A stretch of 64,000 nt of DNA from Companilactobacillus nantensis DSM 16982 (GTDB lineage: Bacteria; Bacillota; Bacilli; Lactobacillales; Lactobacillaceae). The position numbers were made by a program, and so were the translations under genes. How positions within the stretch are numbered: the stretch's first letter is position 1; the number at the start of each line of letters is the position of its first letter. A model generated the notes under the pieces. The model made no database searches, was not told the DNA's origin, and saw only the letters and a program-made list of their open reading frames with translations. Location: assembly GCF_001435815.1 (NCBI RefSeq), contig NZ_AZFV01000013.1, positions 1 through 64,000 of the forward strand, in the 5' to 3' direction. Of this stretch, positions 18,321 through 27,718 are shown piece by piece.

Positions 18321-19769
18321 ATGAACAATAAAGATGTTGCTAACGAAATATTAAAAAATGTCGGCGGTAAAGAAAATGTTACAGCCAATGTTGCATGTAT
18401 GACGAGATTAAGACTTGGCATTAAAGATAATGACAAAGTTAATGTTGATGCTTTAAAGCGTATCGACGGTGTTTTAGCAGTTGTTCAAGCTGATACTTTA
18501 CAAGTTGTTTTAGGACCCGGTAAAGTTAACAAAATTGCTGAACCATTTGCTGATTTAACAGGAGTGCCATTGGGCAGTGATGCTGATGACGGCGATGTTG
18601 CTGAAGATAGTCAACGTGGCGAAGATGTTAAAGATATCGCGAAAGAAAATAAAAAAGTTAATAAGGCTAAGCATGATAAACCACTTCAACGTGGTCTACA
18701 ACACATCGCTAACGTCTTTATCCCATTGCTACCTGGTATTATTGCTGCTGGGCTAATCAATGGTTTAGCTAATGTTATTGATTATCAAACTGGTCAAGCT
18801 TTTGTAACTGACTGGTGGTATATGACAATTAAGACTTTAGGTTGGGGACTATTTACTTTCCTACCTATCTTTGTTGGTATGAATGCCGCAAGAGAATTTA
18901 AAGGTAGTGCCATCCTTGGTGGTATTGGTGGAACGCTTTGCTTAGGTGTTACTGTTACTGGTTCACCATTGAGTTCACAAGCTATTTCAATGCCATTCAC
19001 ACACGCACCATTTACTGTTGGTGTTGGTGGTTTGATCACTGCTTTGTTAATGGGTATCTTCTTTGCCTTCTTGGAAAGAAATTTCCGCAAGATTATGCCT
19101 AGTGTACTTGATACTTTCTTTACTCCATTATTGACTGTAATCGTTGGTTCATTGATTGCGGTTGTCTTCCTACAACCTGCAGGTGCTTGGTTAACAACAG
19201 CTATCTACGTTGTTATGGACTTTGTTTATACTAAATTGAGTGTCTTTGGTGGCTTTATTTTGTCATCAACATTCTTAGCTTTAGTTTCAGTTGGTTTGCA
19301 CCAAGCTTTGACACCAATTCACGTTTTGCTAAATGATCCTACTGGTCCTACACATGGTATTAACTACTTGCTACCAATCTTAATGATGGCCGGTGGTGGT
19401 CAAGTAGGTGCTGGTTTCGCACTTTACTTCAAATCAAAGAACAAACGCTTTAAGAAAATGGTTATGAGTTCAATTCCTGTTGCTATCTTAGGTGTTGGTG
19501 AACCATTGATGTATGCCGTTACCTTGCCATTAGGCCGTGCTTTCGTTACTGCAAGTATCGGTGCTGGTTTTGGTGGTATTGTTGCTTCATTGTTCCACTT
19601 AGGTGCTGTATCTCAAGGTGTTTCCGGTTTATTCGGACTCTTGATCATGCAACCAGGTCAACAGTTGACTTACTTATTGGCACTTTTAGTTGCTTACTTT
19701 GGTGGCTTTATTGTGACATGGTTCTTCGGTGTTGACGAAAATCGTATTAATGAAATTTATCCAGAATAG
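18321..19769 (+). CDS. murP: PTS N-acetylmuramic acid transporter, EIIBC
   Basis: A 482-residue glucose-family PTS permease. The EIIB domain (about 1-90) has the phosphorylated Cys26 in VACMTRLRLGI. A charged Lys/Asp-rich linker (about 90-125) leads to the membrane EIIC domain with a GEPLMYAVTLPLGR substrate loop. No EIIA domain is fused, so it must borrow EIIA-Glc. It lies directly before mupG, murQ and murR, which defines the substrate as MurNAc or a MurNAc disaccharide, phosphorylated on O6 during entry. GGGGGAGGAAG precedes the start. Confidence 0.9.
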   Translation: MNNKDVANEILKNVGGKENVTANVACMTRLRLGIKDNDKVNVDALKRIDGVLAVVQADTLQVVLGPGKVNKIAEPFADLTGVPLGSDADDGDVAEDSQRGEDVKDIAKENKKVNKAKHDKPLQRGLQHIANVFIPLLPGIIAAGLINGLANVIDYQTGQAFVTDWWYMTIKTLGWGLFTFLPIFVGMNAAREFKGSAILGGIGGTLCLGVTVTGSPLSSQAISMPFTHAPFTVGVGGLITALLMGIFFAFLERNFRKIMPSVLDTFFTPLLTVIVGSLIAVVFLQPAGAWLTTAIYVVMDFVYTKLSVFGGFILSSTFLALVSVGLHQALTPIHVLLNDPTGPTHGINYLLPILMMAGGGQVGAGFALYFKSKNKRFKKMVMSSIPVAILGVGEPLMYAVTLPLGRAFVTASIGAGFGGIVASLFHLGAVSQGVSGLFGLLIMQPGQQLTYLLALLVAYFGGFIVTWFFGVDENRINEIYPE

Positions 19770-19781
19770 CGAGGTTAACTT

Positions 19782-20837
19782 ATGTTAGGCTTTTCAGCTT
19801 ATTTACACAGTTCATTAACAAAATCTGATTTAACAATGTTTGACAAGTTTGTTCAGGCGGGCTTTAAAGGCGTCTTTACCTCCATTAATTTACCCGAAGA
19901 CGACCCACAAGTTTTGCTAACTAATTTAAAGGCTTTAGGTCAATTATGTGATGAGAATGAATTGGGATTGACATTGGATGTCTCATCCAGTGCATTGAAG
20001 CGTCTCAATTTAGCTTTGCCACAAGATCTCCAAGTTTTTAAAGACTTACATGTTACGATGTTACGAATCGACGATGGTATTAGCATTTCCGAAATAGCGC
20101 AACTCTCTCAGGAAGTCAAAATCGCTTTGAATGCTTCGACAATCGTCCAATCAGAAATAGATGAACTGCAGGACAATAAGGCTGACTTTACCAATTTGGA
20201 AGCTTGGCATAATTATTATCCTCGTGAAAATACAGGTTTAGATGCGGGATGGTTTGCAAAAAAGAATCAGTGGTTGAAAGAAAATGGCTTTACCGTGATG
20301 GCCTTTATTGCCGGTAACGAAAACCTCCGTGCCCCAGTGTACAAAGGTTTGCCAACATTAGAAGAAAATCGTTATGAAAATCCATTTGTGGCAGCGTTAG
20401 ATATGAATGCCCTGGGTGTTGATCGAATTTATATCGGTGATCCTGCCATTACTACGACTACGTTTGAACAATTTAGAAATTATTTTGTTGAAGATGTTTT
20501 ACAAATTAGCGTTCATTTGAATCATGCTCCAGCCTACATTACACAGCTTTTCCATCAAAGAGCTGATGTTTCGCGCGATGTTGTCCGTTTACGTGAAGGC
20601 CGCTCACTTGTTTCAAATGAGATTAAACCACTTAATAGTGGTGTGAGAAAACAAGGTGCAATTACGCTTGATAACGTGCTATCTGGACGTTATCAAGGAG
20701 AACTACAATTAGTCAAATATCAATTGCCAGCCGACAATACCGTCAACGTCATTGGTCAAATTGTCGATGCGGATTTAGGTTTGTTGAAATACTGCATGGC
20801 GAATCAAGCAATTCAACTTGTTGATATTGAAAGTTAG
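19782..20837 (+). CDS. mupG: 6-phospho-N-acetylmuramidase (DUF871 family)
   Basis: A 351-residue DUF871 protein with a TIM-barrel N-terminal part and a smaller C-terminal domain. In Staphylococcus aureus MupG hydrolyses MurNAc-6-phosphate-GlcNAc to MurNAc-6-phosphate and GlcNAc in the cytosol. Visible family features are the N-terminal GFSAYL, the central HNYYPRENTGLD and the late RxGxxV-type segment. It sits between murP and murQ with gaps of 12 bases, which supports the MupG role. A second DUF871 protein is encoded at 27979, sharing the HN(Y/F)YP..TGL motif. Confidence 0.88.
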   Translation: MLGFSAYLHSSLTKSDLTMFDKFVQAGFKGVFTSINLPEDDPQVLLTNLKALGQLCDENELGLTLDVSSSALKRLNLALPQDLQVFKDLHVTMLRIDDGISISEIAQLSQEVKIALNASTIVQSEIDELQDNKADFTNLEAWHNYYPRENTGLDAGWFAKKNQWLKENGFTVMAFIAGNENLRAPVYKGLPTLEENRYENPFVAALDMNALGVDRIYIGDPAITTTTFEQFRNYFVEDVLQISVHLNHAPAYITQLFHQRADVSRDVVRLREGRSLVSNEIKPLNSGVRKQGAITLDNVLSGRYQGELQLVKYQLPADNTVNVIGQIVDADLGLLKYCMANQAIQLVDIES

Positions 20838-20849
20838 GAAATGAATGAT

Positions 20850-21740
20850 ATGGATATTAAAAAGTTATCGACTGAGGGTCGAAATCCTGAAACGACTGAT
20901 TTAGACGAAATGAGTCCTTTGGAAATCGTTTCAGTTATGAATCAAGAAGATCAAAAGGTTCCAGCAGCTATTAAACCGGAATTACCAAAGATTGCTGCGG
21001 CAGTTGAAAAAATTGCTGCATCTTTCAAACAAGGTGGTCGCCTATTTTATGTTGGTGCTGGTACTAGTGGTCGTTTAGGTGTTTTAGATGCTGCTGAATG
21101 TGTGCCAACTTTTGGAACTGATCCCGAGCTGGTTCAAGGTTTGATTGCTGGCGGTGGCAAAGCCATGACTTTGGCCGTTGAGGGCGCCGAAGATGATGTT
21201 GAACTTGGTGGCAATGATTTAAAAGAACGTCAATTGTCCAATAAAGATGTCGTTGTAGGTATCGCGGCTAGTGGTCGCACACCTTACGTGGTTGGAGCAC
21301 TGGACTATGCCAAAAGTGTTGGAGCTGATACAATTGCTTTATCGTGCAATCAAAATTCAGTTATTAGTCAACACGCTGACACGAAGATCGAAGTTGTTGT
21401 GGGACCGGAAGTTTTGTCTGGTTCAACGCGATTAAAATCGGGAACGGCGCAAAAGATGGTGCTCAATATGTTATCGACTGCTGCAATGGTTCGTGTTGGT
21501 AAAACTTATGGCAATTTGATGGTTGATGTTAAGCCAACTAATAAGAAGCTAGTTCAACGTTCAATCAATATTATTGTTGAAGTTACTGGCGTATCAAGTG
21601 ATCTGGCCGAAACAACTTTAAAGGCAGCTAACTATTCAGTTAAAGATGCTATCGTCATGATTTCTAACAAAATGGATCAAGCCGCTGCAGAACAAAAATT
21701 AGCTGAGTCAGGTGGATTTGTACGTCAAGCAATTAAGTGA
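20850..21740 (+). CDS. murQ: N-acetylmuramic acid 6-phosphate etherase
   Basis: A 296-residue SIS-domain enzyme that cleaves the lactyl ether of MurNAc-6-phosphate, giving GlcNAc-6-phosphate and D-lactate. The motif GAGTSGRLG (69-77) binds the sugar phosphate. Glu83 (AAECVPTFG) and Glu114 (EGAEDD) correspond to the catalytic glutamates known in E. coli MurQ. I choose the ATG at 20850 because AGGA from the upstream stop region is then ten bases away; the ATG at 20841 is too close. It follows mupG by 12 bases in the same operon. Confidence 0.93.
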   Translation: MDIKKLSTEGRNPETTDLDEMSPLEIVSVMNQEDQKVPAAIKPELPKIAAAVEKIAASFKQGGRLFYVGAGTSGRLGVLDAAECVPTFGTDPELVQGLIAGGGKAMTLAVEGAEDDVELGGNDLKERQLSNKDVVVGIAASGRTPYVVGALDYAKSVGADTIALSCNQNSVISQHADTKIEVVVGPEVLSGSTRLKSGTAQKMVLNMLSTAAMVRVGKTYGNLMVDVKPTNKKLVQRSINIIVEVTGVSSDLAETTLKAANYSVKDAIVMISNKMDQAAAEQKLAESGGFVRQAIK

Positions 21741-21748
21741 GGTCGCAC

Positions 21749-22612
21749 ATGGTCAATACAATCTTATTAACGATTCGTTCGAAAATGGAGAATGCTAGTA
21801 AAGCTGAGAAAATTTTGGGAGAGTACATTTTAAGTAATGTGCAAGCAATTCCCGGAATGAGTGTGGCTGAATTATCAAAAAGCAGTGGCGTTAGTCAGGC
21901 CACCATTGTTAGATTTGCCCAAAATTTAGGCGTGGATGGATTTAAGGGCTTGAAGATGGAATTAGCACGCTGTTCCATGGACGATGTAACAAATGGTTTG
22001 TACGATGAGATTTCACCTGATGATGGAATCGATGAACTGAAAGATAAATTAGTTATCCGGATTCAACATACTTTGGAAACAACCAGTCAGGGGCTTGATA
22101 ATGACGTTTTACGTCGAACAGTTGATTTGCTTGATGATGTCAATGTGATTCAAGTTTATGGTTTAGGAGCTTCCAATTTGGTGGCTGAAGACTTTACACA
22201 GAAATTTTCACGAATTGGCTTGAATGTGATTAATACACAAGATACGCATACAATGGCAGCTAACTTTTTAACACAACAACATAAGCAGCTAGTCTTTTTG
22301 ATTTCCGATTCAGGTGAGACTAAGGAAACTTTGACTTTAGCAAAATTAGCTCAAGAAAAAAAGATTTCGGTCATCAGTTTGACGTCGAATGCACATAGTC
22401 AATTGGCGCAAATGTCTGATATTCATATTTTAACTAGTGATAGTGTCCCTAAAGACCAAATTAGATCTGCTGCCACGACATCGTTGATTAGTCAGTTGTA
22501 TGCCGTTGACTTGATTTATTATCTATATCTACAAAGAGATTACGATCAAAATATTCAAAGACTAAAAGAATCGAGTCTGTTAGTCAGTAAATATTTTGGA
22601 AAAAAACATTAA
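21749..22612 (+). CDS. murR: RpiR-family regulator of the MurNAc operon
   Basis: A 287-residue RpiR-type regulator. The N-terminal helix-turn-helix (SVAELSKSSGVSQATIVRFA, about residues 35-55) is followed by a SIS domain (about 120-260) that senses a phosphosugar, probably MurNAc-6-phosphate. I place the start at the ATG 21749, with GAGG just upstream; the gene follows murQ by eight bases. By analogy with MurR it should repress murP-mupG-murQ until MurNAc-6-phosphate appears. Confidence 0.85.
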   Translation: MVNTILLTIRSKMENASKAEKILGEYILSNVQAIPGMSVAELSKSSGVSQATIVRFAQNLGVDGFKGLKMELARCSMDDVTNGLYDEISPDDGIDELKDKLVIRIQHTLETTSQGLDNDVLRRTVDLLDDVNVIQVYGLGASNLVAEDFTQKFSRIGLNVINTQDTHTMAANFLTQQHKQLVFLISDSGETKETLTLAKLAQEKKISVISLTSNAHSQLAQMSDIHILTSDSVPKDQIRSAATTSLISQLYAVDLIYYLYLQRDYDQNIQRLKESSLLVSKYFGKKH

Positions 22613-22658
22613 AAAATGGATTCAATTCCTTCAATTGAGGATTGAATCCATTTTTATT
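22613..22658 (+). terminator. Terminator after murR
   Basis: AAATGGATTCAATTCC pairs with GGATTGAATCCATTT, followed by TTATTTG. Clear end of the MurNAc operon. Confidence 0.85.
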
Positions 22659-22769
22659 TGGTCAAATTTACCACTAAACCGCAAATATTCACCACTTATC
22701 GAAATTTCGAATACAAAAACGTCAATCTGCTTAAAATAATAATCATAAATGAAAAAGGAGCTGACCTTT

Positions 22770-23603
22770 ATGAAATTATTGCAGACAACATCCTTAACGA
22801 AAAAATTTGGTAATCACACCGCCGTTAATAATATTTCTTTAACAATTAATCAAGGTGAGATGGTAGCCTTATTAGGACCTAATGGTGCTGGAAAATCGAC
22901 CACAATAAATATGCTGATTGGTGTGCTTCAACCAACTAGCGGTGAAATAATTTTTGGTGAAAAAGCGACTAATATTAATGATTATCGCTCTGAAATTGGC
23001 GTTGTTTTTCAAAATAGTGTTTTAGATGAAAAATTAACCGTCAAAGATAACATGATGCTGCGTGCCAAGATGTATTCGCGCCCCGTTATTGTGCAAAGTT
23101 TAATTGAAAAATTTGAATTGGAAAGTATTTGGAAGCAACCTTATGGCAGTCTTTCAGGTGGTCAGAGACGGCGTGTCGATATTGCCCGGGCACTTATCAG
23201 TAGTCCTAAGTTATTGTTTCTCGACGAGCCATCAACTGGTTTGGATATTCAAACGAGAACTAAAATTTGGGAGATATTGGATCAATTACGAAAAGAAACT
23301 GGTTTAACAATTATCTTTACGACCCATTATTTGGAAGAATCTGAAAATGCTGATTACGTCTATATCGTTGACCAAGGAAAAGTGATTGCGGAAGATACAG
23401 TCTGGGGACTACAGAAAAAATATACGAAAAATATCTTACAACTGACGTATACCAATGGTACCTCGCAGACAATGACAATTGATAACAAAGATGACGCCAT
23501 TAAAATTTTGTCCGAAAAAGGTCCGTTAATTAGTGATTTCGAATATCGACCCGGAACCATGGATGATGTCTTTATGAATTTAACTGGAAAGGAGATACGT
23601 TAA
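22770..23603 (+). CDS. ABC transporter ATP-binding protein
   Basis: A 277-residue ABC ATPase of the drug/lantibiotic-export type. Walker A is GPNGAGKST (36-44), the signature LSGGQRRRVDIARA lies near residue 127, and Walker B is LLFLDEPSTGLD. AAAAAGGAG at 22752 lies at a suitable distance from the ATG at 22770. An in-frame ATG at 22749 would place that site inside the gene, so I reject it. It is the first of four tightly packed genes with a membrane permease, a LytTR protein and a DUF3021 protein. The substrate is unknown. Confidence 0.9.
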   Translation: MKLLQTTSLTKKFGNHTAVNNISLTINQGEMVALLGPNGAGKSTTINMLIGVLQPTSGEIIFGEKATNINDYRSEIGVVFQNSVLDEKLTVKDNMMLRAKMYSRPVIVQSLIEKFELESIWKQPYGSLSGGQRRRVDIARALISSPKLLFLDEPSTGLDIQTRTKIWEILDQLRKETGLTIIFTTHYLEESENADYVYIVDQGKVIAEDTVWGLQKKYTKNILQLTYTNGTSQTMTIDNKDDAIKILSEKGPLISDFEYRPGTMDDVFMNLTGKEIR

Positions 23604-23604
23604 T

Positions 23605-24477
23605 ATGAATGGTTTAATTTATCGTAATCTCAAAATTTATTTCTCTGATAAAAGTGGCATCTTCTTTTCACTAATGGGTGCAATGATTTCCTTTGTACTG
23701 TATTTGATTTTCTTGAGTCAAAATATGATTCACAGTTGGAGCAGTGTTCCTGATACAAAACTGTTATTGGACCCTTGGTTGATTGGTGGGACGATGACTA
23801 TAACGGCCATTACAACGACGTTGAGTAGTTTAAGTTTAATGGTACAAGATCGTGAGAAAAATGTCCTGGCTGACCTAAATTTGACTGACATTAGTTTTCT
23901 CGGGATTCAATTTTCATATTTGATAACAGCGATGATTGTCGGCGTTGTCATGCAATTAATTATGTATTTTATGATGAGTGGCTACTTTTTGATTGCTGAT
24001 AAAAGTGCTTTGAATTTACAACTATTGCCACAAATTTTAGGTATTGCCATTTTGAGTAGTTTTATTTGGACCATTTTTAACTTATTACTGTTATCATTTG
24101 CTAAGAAAGTTGATACTCTAGGTAAGATAGCTACTATTGTTGGGACAGCTTCTGGATTTTTGGCAGGCGTTTATATGCCGATTGGAGTTTTGCCTACAAG
24201 TGTTCAAAACGTTATGAAATACACACCGGCATTGTATAATACGGCAATGTATCGCAATGTTTTAATGCAGTCGCAATTGCAAGCTTCGTTTAAAAATTTA
24301 CCTAGTAACATTGCTAATGAATTTAAGGAGACAATGGGAATCAGTGTTAAATTGAACCAACATGTTTTAACGATCCAGCAAGATATGTTAATCATTGTGG
24401 CTTTCGCAGTCGTAATTACCTTATTAGTTATTTTGATTTCCAAAATTAGTCGGCGAGTAGTCATTAGTAAAGAGTGA
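23605..24477 (+). CDS. ABC-2 type permease
   Basis: A 290-residue integral membrane protein with about six hydrophobic segments and the ABC-2 permease pattern (late GFLAGVYMPIGVLP motif). It starts two bases after the ATPase gene behind AAAGGAGAT, so the two form one exporter. Transported compound unknown; the family includes antibiotic and peptide exporters. Confidence 0.85.
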   Translation: MNGLIYRNLKIYFSDKSGIFFSLMGAMISFVLYLIFLSQNMIHSWSSVPDTKLLLDPWLIGGTMTITAITTTLSSLSLMVQDREKNVLADLNLTDISFLGIQFSYLITAMIVGVVMQLIMYFMMSGYFLIADKSALNLQLLPQILGIAILSSFIWTIFNLLLLSFAKKVDTLGKIATIVGTASGFLAGVYMPIGVLPTSVQNVMKYTPALYNTAMYRNVLMQSQLQASFKNLPSNIANEFKETMGISVKLNQHVLTIQQDMLIIVAFAVVITLLVILISKISRRVVISKE

Positions 24478-24495
24478 TTTAAAGGGGAACTTAAT

Positions 24496-24948
24496 ATGAA
24501 AATAAACTTCAATCAGGATGATAAAATTCCCAAAAATGAAATTGATGTCACAGTCAAAGCTGCCAATTTTTCTAATGAAGTTCAGGAATTGATGCGGAAA
24601 TTAGAAGAATTAAGTGCTAAATTTTCGGCTATACCATTGTCAGTGGATGACCGCGTTGTTATGGTTCAAATCGAACAAATAATTGCTATCGAAGTGCTCG
24701 AAAATGAGCTGACAGTCTATACACATGAAAGAAATTATCAATTACGTGGGCAGTTAAAAAAGATGGTCGAGCGAATCAATGATGGTAATTTCGTCCAAAT
24801 TTCGAAGAATACGGTCATCAATTTGAATCATTTGGACTCATTAGAAGCGGCCTTTTCCGGTAATATGACGGCGTTTTTGACTGATGGATTGAAGTTTAGT
24901 GTTAGTCGGAAATATTTAACCGGTTTGAAAAAACAGTTGGGGATGTGA
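24496..24948 (+). CDS. LytTR-domain DNA-binding protein
   Basis: A 150-residue protein with a C-terminal LytTR domain (about 45-148; segments VQIEQIIAIEVLENELTVYT and FVQISKNTVINLNHL). It has no receiver domain, so it is not a classical response regulator. Small LytTR proteins beside a DUF3021 membrane protein usually form a membrane-inhibited regulator pair. It probably autoregulates these four genes. Good ribosome binding site AAAGGGGAA. Confidence 0.85.
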   Translation: MKINFNQDDKIPKNEIDVTVKAANFSNEVQELMRKLEELSAKFSAIPLSVDDRVVMVQIEQIIAIEVLENELTVYTHERNYQLRGQLKKMVERINDGNFVQISKNTVINLNHLDSLEAAFSGNMTAFLTDGLKFSVSRKYLTGLKKQLGM

Positions 24949-24958
24949 GGTGTCAATC

Positions 24959-25357
24959 ATGGCTAAAGTAATTAAATATTTTGCAGTCGGAGTATTATTA
25001 GGATCATTTAGTTTTTTGTCAGTTGTATTATTTAGCGGCAGAATGTTAGTGGAACCCAAAGCCGTTTTAGCATTATTTTTCTTCAGTGGTCTAATTGGAT
25101 TAGTATCAATGATTTTTGAAACAGACCGATTTATATTCCCAATTAAATTGTTATTGCATATCATAATGACTTTAATCATAGTAGGTGTGATGATGTATTC
25201 GGCAGGTTGGTGGACTAGCATAGTGAACGGTCATATCCTATCCTTTATGGTAACCGTGGTTGCTACATATATTGCCGTATGGGTGATGTTATATCTGGCG
25301 GATGTAACAAATACGAAAAAAATTAATGCAGCTATACGTAAAAGAAAATCGAAGTAA
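24959..25357 (+). CDS. DUF3021 membrane protein, partner of LytTR protein
   Basis: A 132-residue protein with four hydrophobic segments, matching the DUF3021 family found beside small LytTR regulators. GAGGTG overlaps the end of the LytTR gene and fits the ATG at 24959; a GTG at 24950 is less suited. It probably holds or inhibits the LytTR protein at the membrane; this is known for related pairs, not shown here. A terminator follows. Confidence 0.75.
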   Translation: MAKVIKYFAVGVLLGSFSFLSVVLFSGRMLVEPKAVLALFFFSGLIGLVSMIFETDRFIFPIKLLLHIIMTLIIVGVMMYSAGWWTSIVNGHILSFMVTVVATYIAVWVMLYLADVTNTKKINAAIRKRKSK

Positions 25358-25374
25358 GTTAAATGGTCTAGTTG

Positions 25375-25416
25375 TAAAAAAGACGTGAATTCCAAGAAGG
25401 AAACACGTCTTTTTTA
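25375..25416 (+). terminator. Terminator after the ABC/LytTR operon
   Basis: AAAAAGACGTG pairs with CACGTCTTTTT, followed by one further T. Strong intrinsic terminator. Confidence 0.8.
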
Positions 25417-25573
25417 GTCAATTTCATATTATCCGCTTACATAAATAACGGATTCTGTTAATATAAGTAATACTATAATGTATATAAACGACGTATATTG
25501 TAAGTAAACCGTTATCTTTAGATTTTTCGTGAAGTTATATTTAAAAAATATGATAAAATCACAATCTATACCC

Positions 25574-25588
25574 GGTTATCATCATAAC
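25574..25588. promoter_or_regulatory. Possible GntR operator upstream of its own gene
   Basis: GGTTATCATCATAAC contains the arm ATCATAAC that also forms the long palindrome at 26380-26405. It lies about 75 bases upstream of the gntR start, so autoregulation is plausible. Confidence 0.35.
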
Positions 25589-25661
25589 TAAATTAATTAA
25601 AAAAATAACTGTTCCGGTCTGGAGACAGCAGAAAACCTAATACACTAGGAGAAATTCGCGT

Positions 25662-26357
25662 ATGGTTGCAGAAATTTTGTATCAAAAAGTGGCAGACGAT
25701 ATTAAAAAAAATATTCTATCTGGCGTTTATGAATTAGATAGCCTAATCCCCACAGAAAATGACCTTGAAAAGAAATATTCCGTCAGTAAAATCACGGTTC
25801 GAAAAGCCGTGGAACAACTAGTTGCTGAAGGTTATTTGATGAAGAAGAGTGGTATCGGGACACGTGTTGTCAGTAACCATTTGTTCAATAAATTATCGAA
25901 AGCTAAGTCTTACTCAACAATTGTCAGAGAAAATGATCAGTTAACGAAACAAGTTTTAGAAGTTGTCAATGTAGCAGCAAAAGATACACCAATTGCCGCT
26001 GAATTTGGCAACCAAAATATTGTTTATATCAAACGCTTGTATTCACTGGATAATAAACCTTTTATTATTGTGAATCATTATTTGCCAAATGTTGAACTAC
26101 CAGCTGAAAAACAAACTTTGAAGAATCAATCATTGTACAAGTTCCTTCGAGATAGTGGGCAAGAAATCAATAGTTTTAAGGATGAATTCAGTGCTATCAA
26201 TGTCAGTGAAACGGATCAAAAATTGTTAAATAAGACAGATACTTTAGCTTTAAAACGTATTCGTCGCGGTTTTGATAAGCAAGGTCATTTGATTGAATAC
26301 ACTGAATCTATCTACGATAGTAATAAAATGCCATATAAAATTGAATATGAAATCTAA
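25662..26357 (+). CDS. GntR-family regulator with UTRA domain
   Basis: A 231-residue GntR/HutC-type repressor. The winged helix lies at about 1-70 (SVSKITVRKAVEQLVAEGYL) and the UTRA effector-binding domain fills the rest. AGGAG lies upstream of the ATG at 25662. It precedes the PTS/amino-sugar-acid operon, and a 26-base perfect palindrome lies between it and the next gene. It should respond to a phosphorylated intermediate of that pathway; the effector is not known. Confidence 0.88.
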   Translation: MVAEILYQKVADDIKKNILSGVYELDSLIPTENDLEKKYSVSKITVRKAVEQLVAEGYLMKKSGIGTRVVSNHLFNKLSKAKSYSTIVRENDQLTKQVLEVVNVAAKDTPIAAEFGNQNIVYIKRLYSLDNKPFIIVNHYLPNVELPAEKQTLKNQSLYKFLRDSGQEINSFKDEFSAINVSETDQKLLNKTDTLALKRIRRGFDKQGHLIEYTESIYDSNKMPYKIEYEI

Positions 26358-26367
26358 TTGGCATTTA

Positions 26368-26405
26368 TTTAAGCGTTTACATCATAACATTATAATGTTA
26401 TGATG
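26368..26405. promoter_or_regulatory. cre site overlapping a 26-base perfect palindrome
   Basis: TTTAAGCGTTTACA (26368-26381) reads TGTAAACGCTTAAA on the minus strand and is cre-like. It overlaps by two bases a perfect palindrome (26380-26405) with half-site CATCATAACATTA, centred between 26392 and 26393. It lies just before the EIIC gene. The palindrome is probably the operator of the GntR protein; its AT-rich stem has no T-run, which argues against a terminator. Confidence 0.6.
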
Positions 26406-26433
26406 ATTTCGAAAAAGAGGAGGGTACTACTAC

Positions 26434-27711
26434 ATGGATAATTTTGTTAATTTTTTGAACGCCAAAATTTTGCCAGTCGCCAATAAAGTTGGGACGCAGC
26501 GGCATATGACGGCCATTAGAAAGGGAGTTATTTCAACGCTACCACTGACCATCGTTGGTTCATTCTTTACTTTGATCAATAACCCCCCAATTCAAGCTTG
26601 GGCTGATGCATTGTTGCCTTATAAGGAAATTCTTGATGTGCCATTTCGTTACACGGTCGGAATTTTGGCTTTATATGCCACATTCGGAATTGCAACGTCT
26701 TTAGCTGATAGCTACAAATTAGATAAATTGAGTAATGGAGTTTTAGCAGTTTTAGCTTTTCTAGTCTCAACAGCGGCCCCAATTCGAGTGACAGAAGATG
26801 TCAAAGGGGTAATCGCTGCTGGTCGCTATATTGATATAGCCAATCTGAGTGCTTCATCACTATTTGCTTCAATCATCTGTGGACTTTTATCAGTTGAAAT
26901 ATATCGTTTCTTCAAAGTAAAAAATATTACGGTCAAGATGCCAGATGGAGTACCGCCAGAAGTTTCTAATTCATTTGTTGCCTTAATTCCGGCAGCATTT
27001 ATCTTAGTATTTTTCTGGTTTATCCGTTACATCTTGAACTTCAACATCTCAACATTCTTGAGCATGATCTTGATGCCATTAAAAGGAATTCTAGTTGGTA
27101 ACAGTCTTTTCGGAGGCTTGCTAACAATCTTCTTAATTACAGGTTTTTGGACACTTGGTATTCACGGAGCCGCTATCATGGCACCAATTACACGTCCATT
27201 TTGGGAAATGTCAATTGCTCAAAATATGAGTGAATTTGCTGGTGGAACAAATGCACATCAACTTTCAACAATCTTTACAGAACAATTCTTACAATGGTTC
27301 CTTTGGATCGGTGGAGCTGGTGGAACGTTGGCCTTAGTAACACTGTTCATGTTTTCTAAGTCAGCTTATCTAAAAGATTTAGGGAAACTTGCTATCTTAC
27401 CGGGACTTTTCAACATCAACGAACCAATTATCTTCGGTGCACCAATCGTAATGAATCCAATCTTAGGTATTCCATTTATCGTGGCACCGTTAGTTACCGG
27501 AACTTTGTCGTACTTTATGACTATCTGGGGCGTCGTACCAATGATGATGGCCCGGTTGCCATTTACCGTACCGAGTCCACTGGGAGCTTTTAGTAGTACG
27601 AACTGGAGTATTGCCGCGATGGTATTAGTTTTCGTTAACTACTTGATTGACTTAGCAATTTACTATCCATTCTTCAAAATTTTTGAAAAACAACAACTTG
27701 AAAAGGAATAG
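26434..27711 (+). CDS. PTS EIIC, lactose/cellobiose family
   Basis: A 425-residue EIIC membrane permease of the cellobiose/chitobiose-type family, with about ten membrane segments. The substrate-site region PGLFNINEPIIFGAPIVMNP is typical. No EIIA or EIIB domain is fused and none is encoded in this operon, so these must come from elsewhere. AGAGGAGGG precedes the ATG. Downstream genes encode a 6-phospho-glycosidase-like protein and amino-sugar-acid enzymes, so the cargo is probably an amino-sugar disaccharide. Confidence 0.9.
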   Translation: MDNFVNFLNAKILPVANKVGTQRHMTAIRKGVISTLPLTIVGSFFTLINNPPIQAWADALLPYKEILDVPFRYTVGILALYATFGIATSLADSYKLDKLSNGVLAVLAFLVSTAAPIRVTEDVKGVIAAGRYIDIANLSASSLFASIICGLLSVEIYRFFKVKNITVKMPDGVPPEVSNSFVALIPAAFILVFFWFIRYILNFNISTFLSMILMPLKGILVGNSLFGGLLTIFLITGFWTLGIHGAAIMAPITRPFWEMSIAQNMSEFAGGTNAHQLSTIFTEQFLQWFLWIGGAGGTLALVTLFMFSKSAYLKDLGKLAILPGLFNINEPIIFGAPIVMNPILGIPFIVAPLVTGTLSYFMTIWGVVPMMMARLPFTVPSPLGAFSSTNWSIAAMVLVFVNYLIDLAIYYPFFKIFEKQQLEKE

Positions 27712-27718
27712 CTGAAAA

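Noticed and set aside
25617-25634. Fragment GTTCCGGTCTGGAGACAGCA as a further repeat remnant
   Set aside because: It resembles the end CTGGAGACGGCA, but no second end or stem is present, so chance cannot be excluded.
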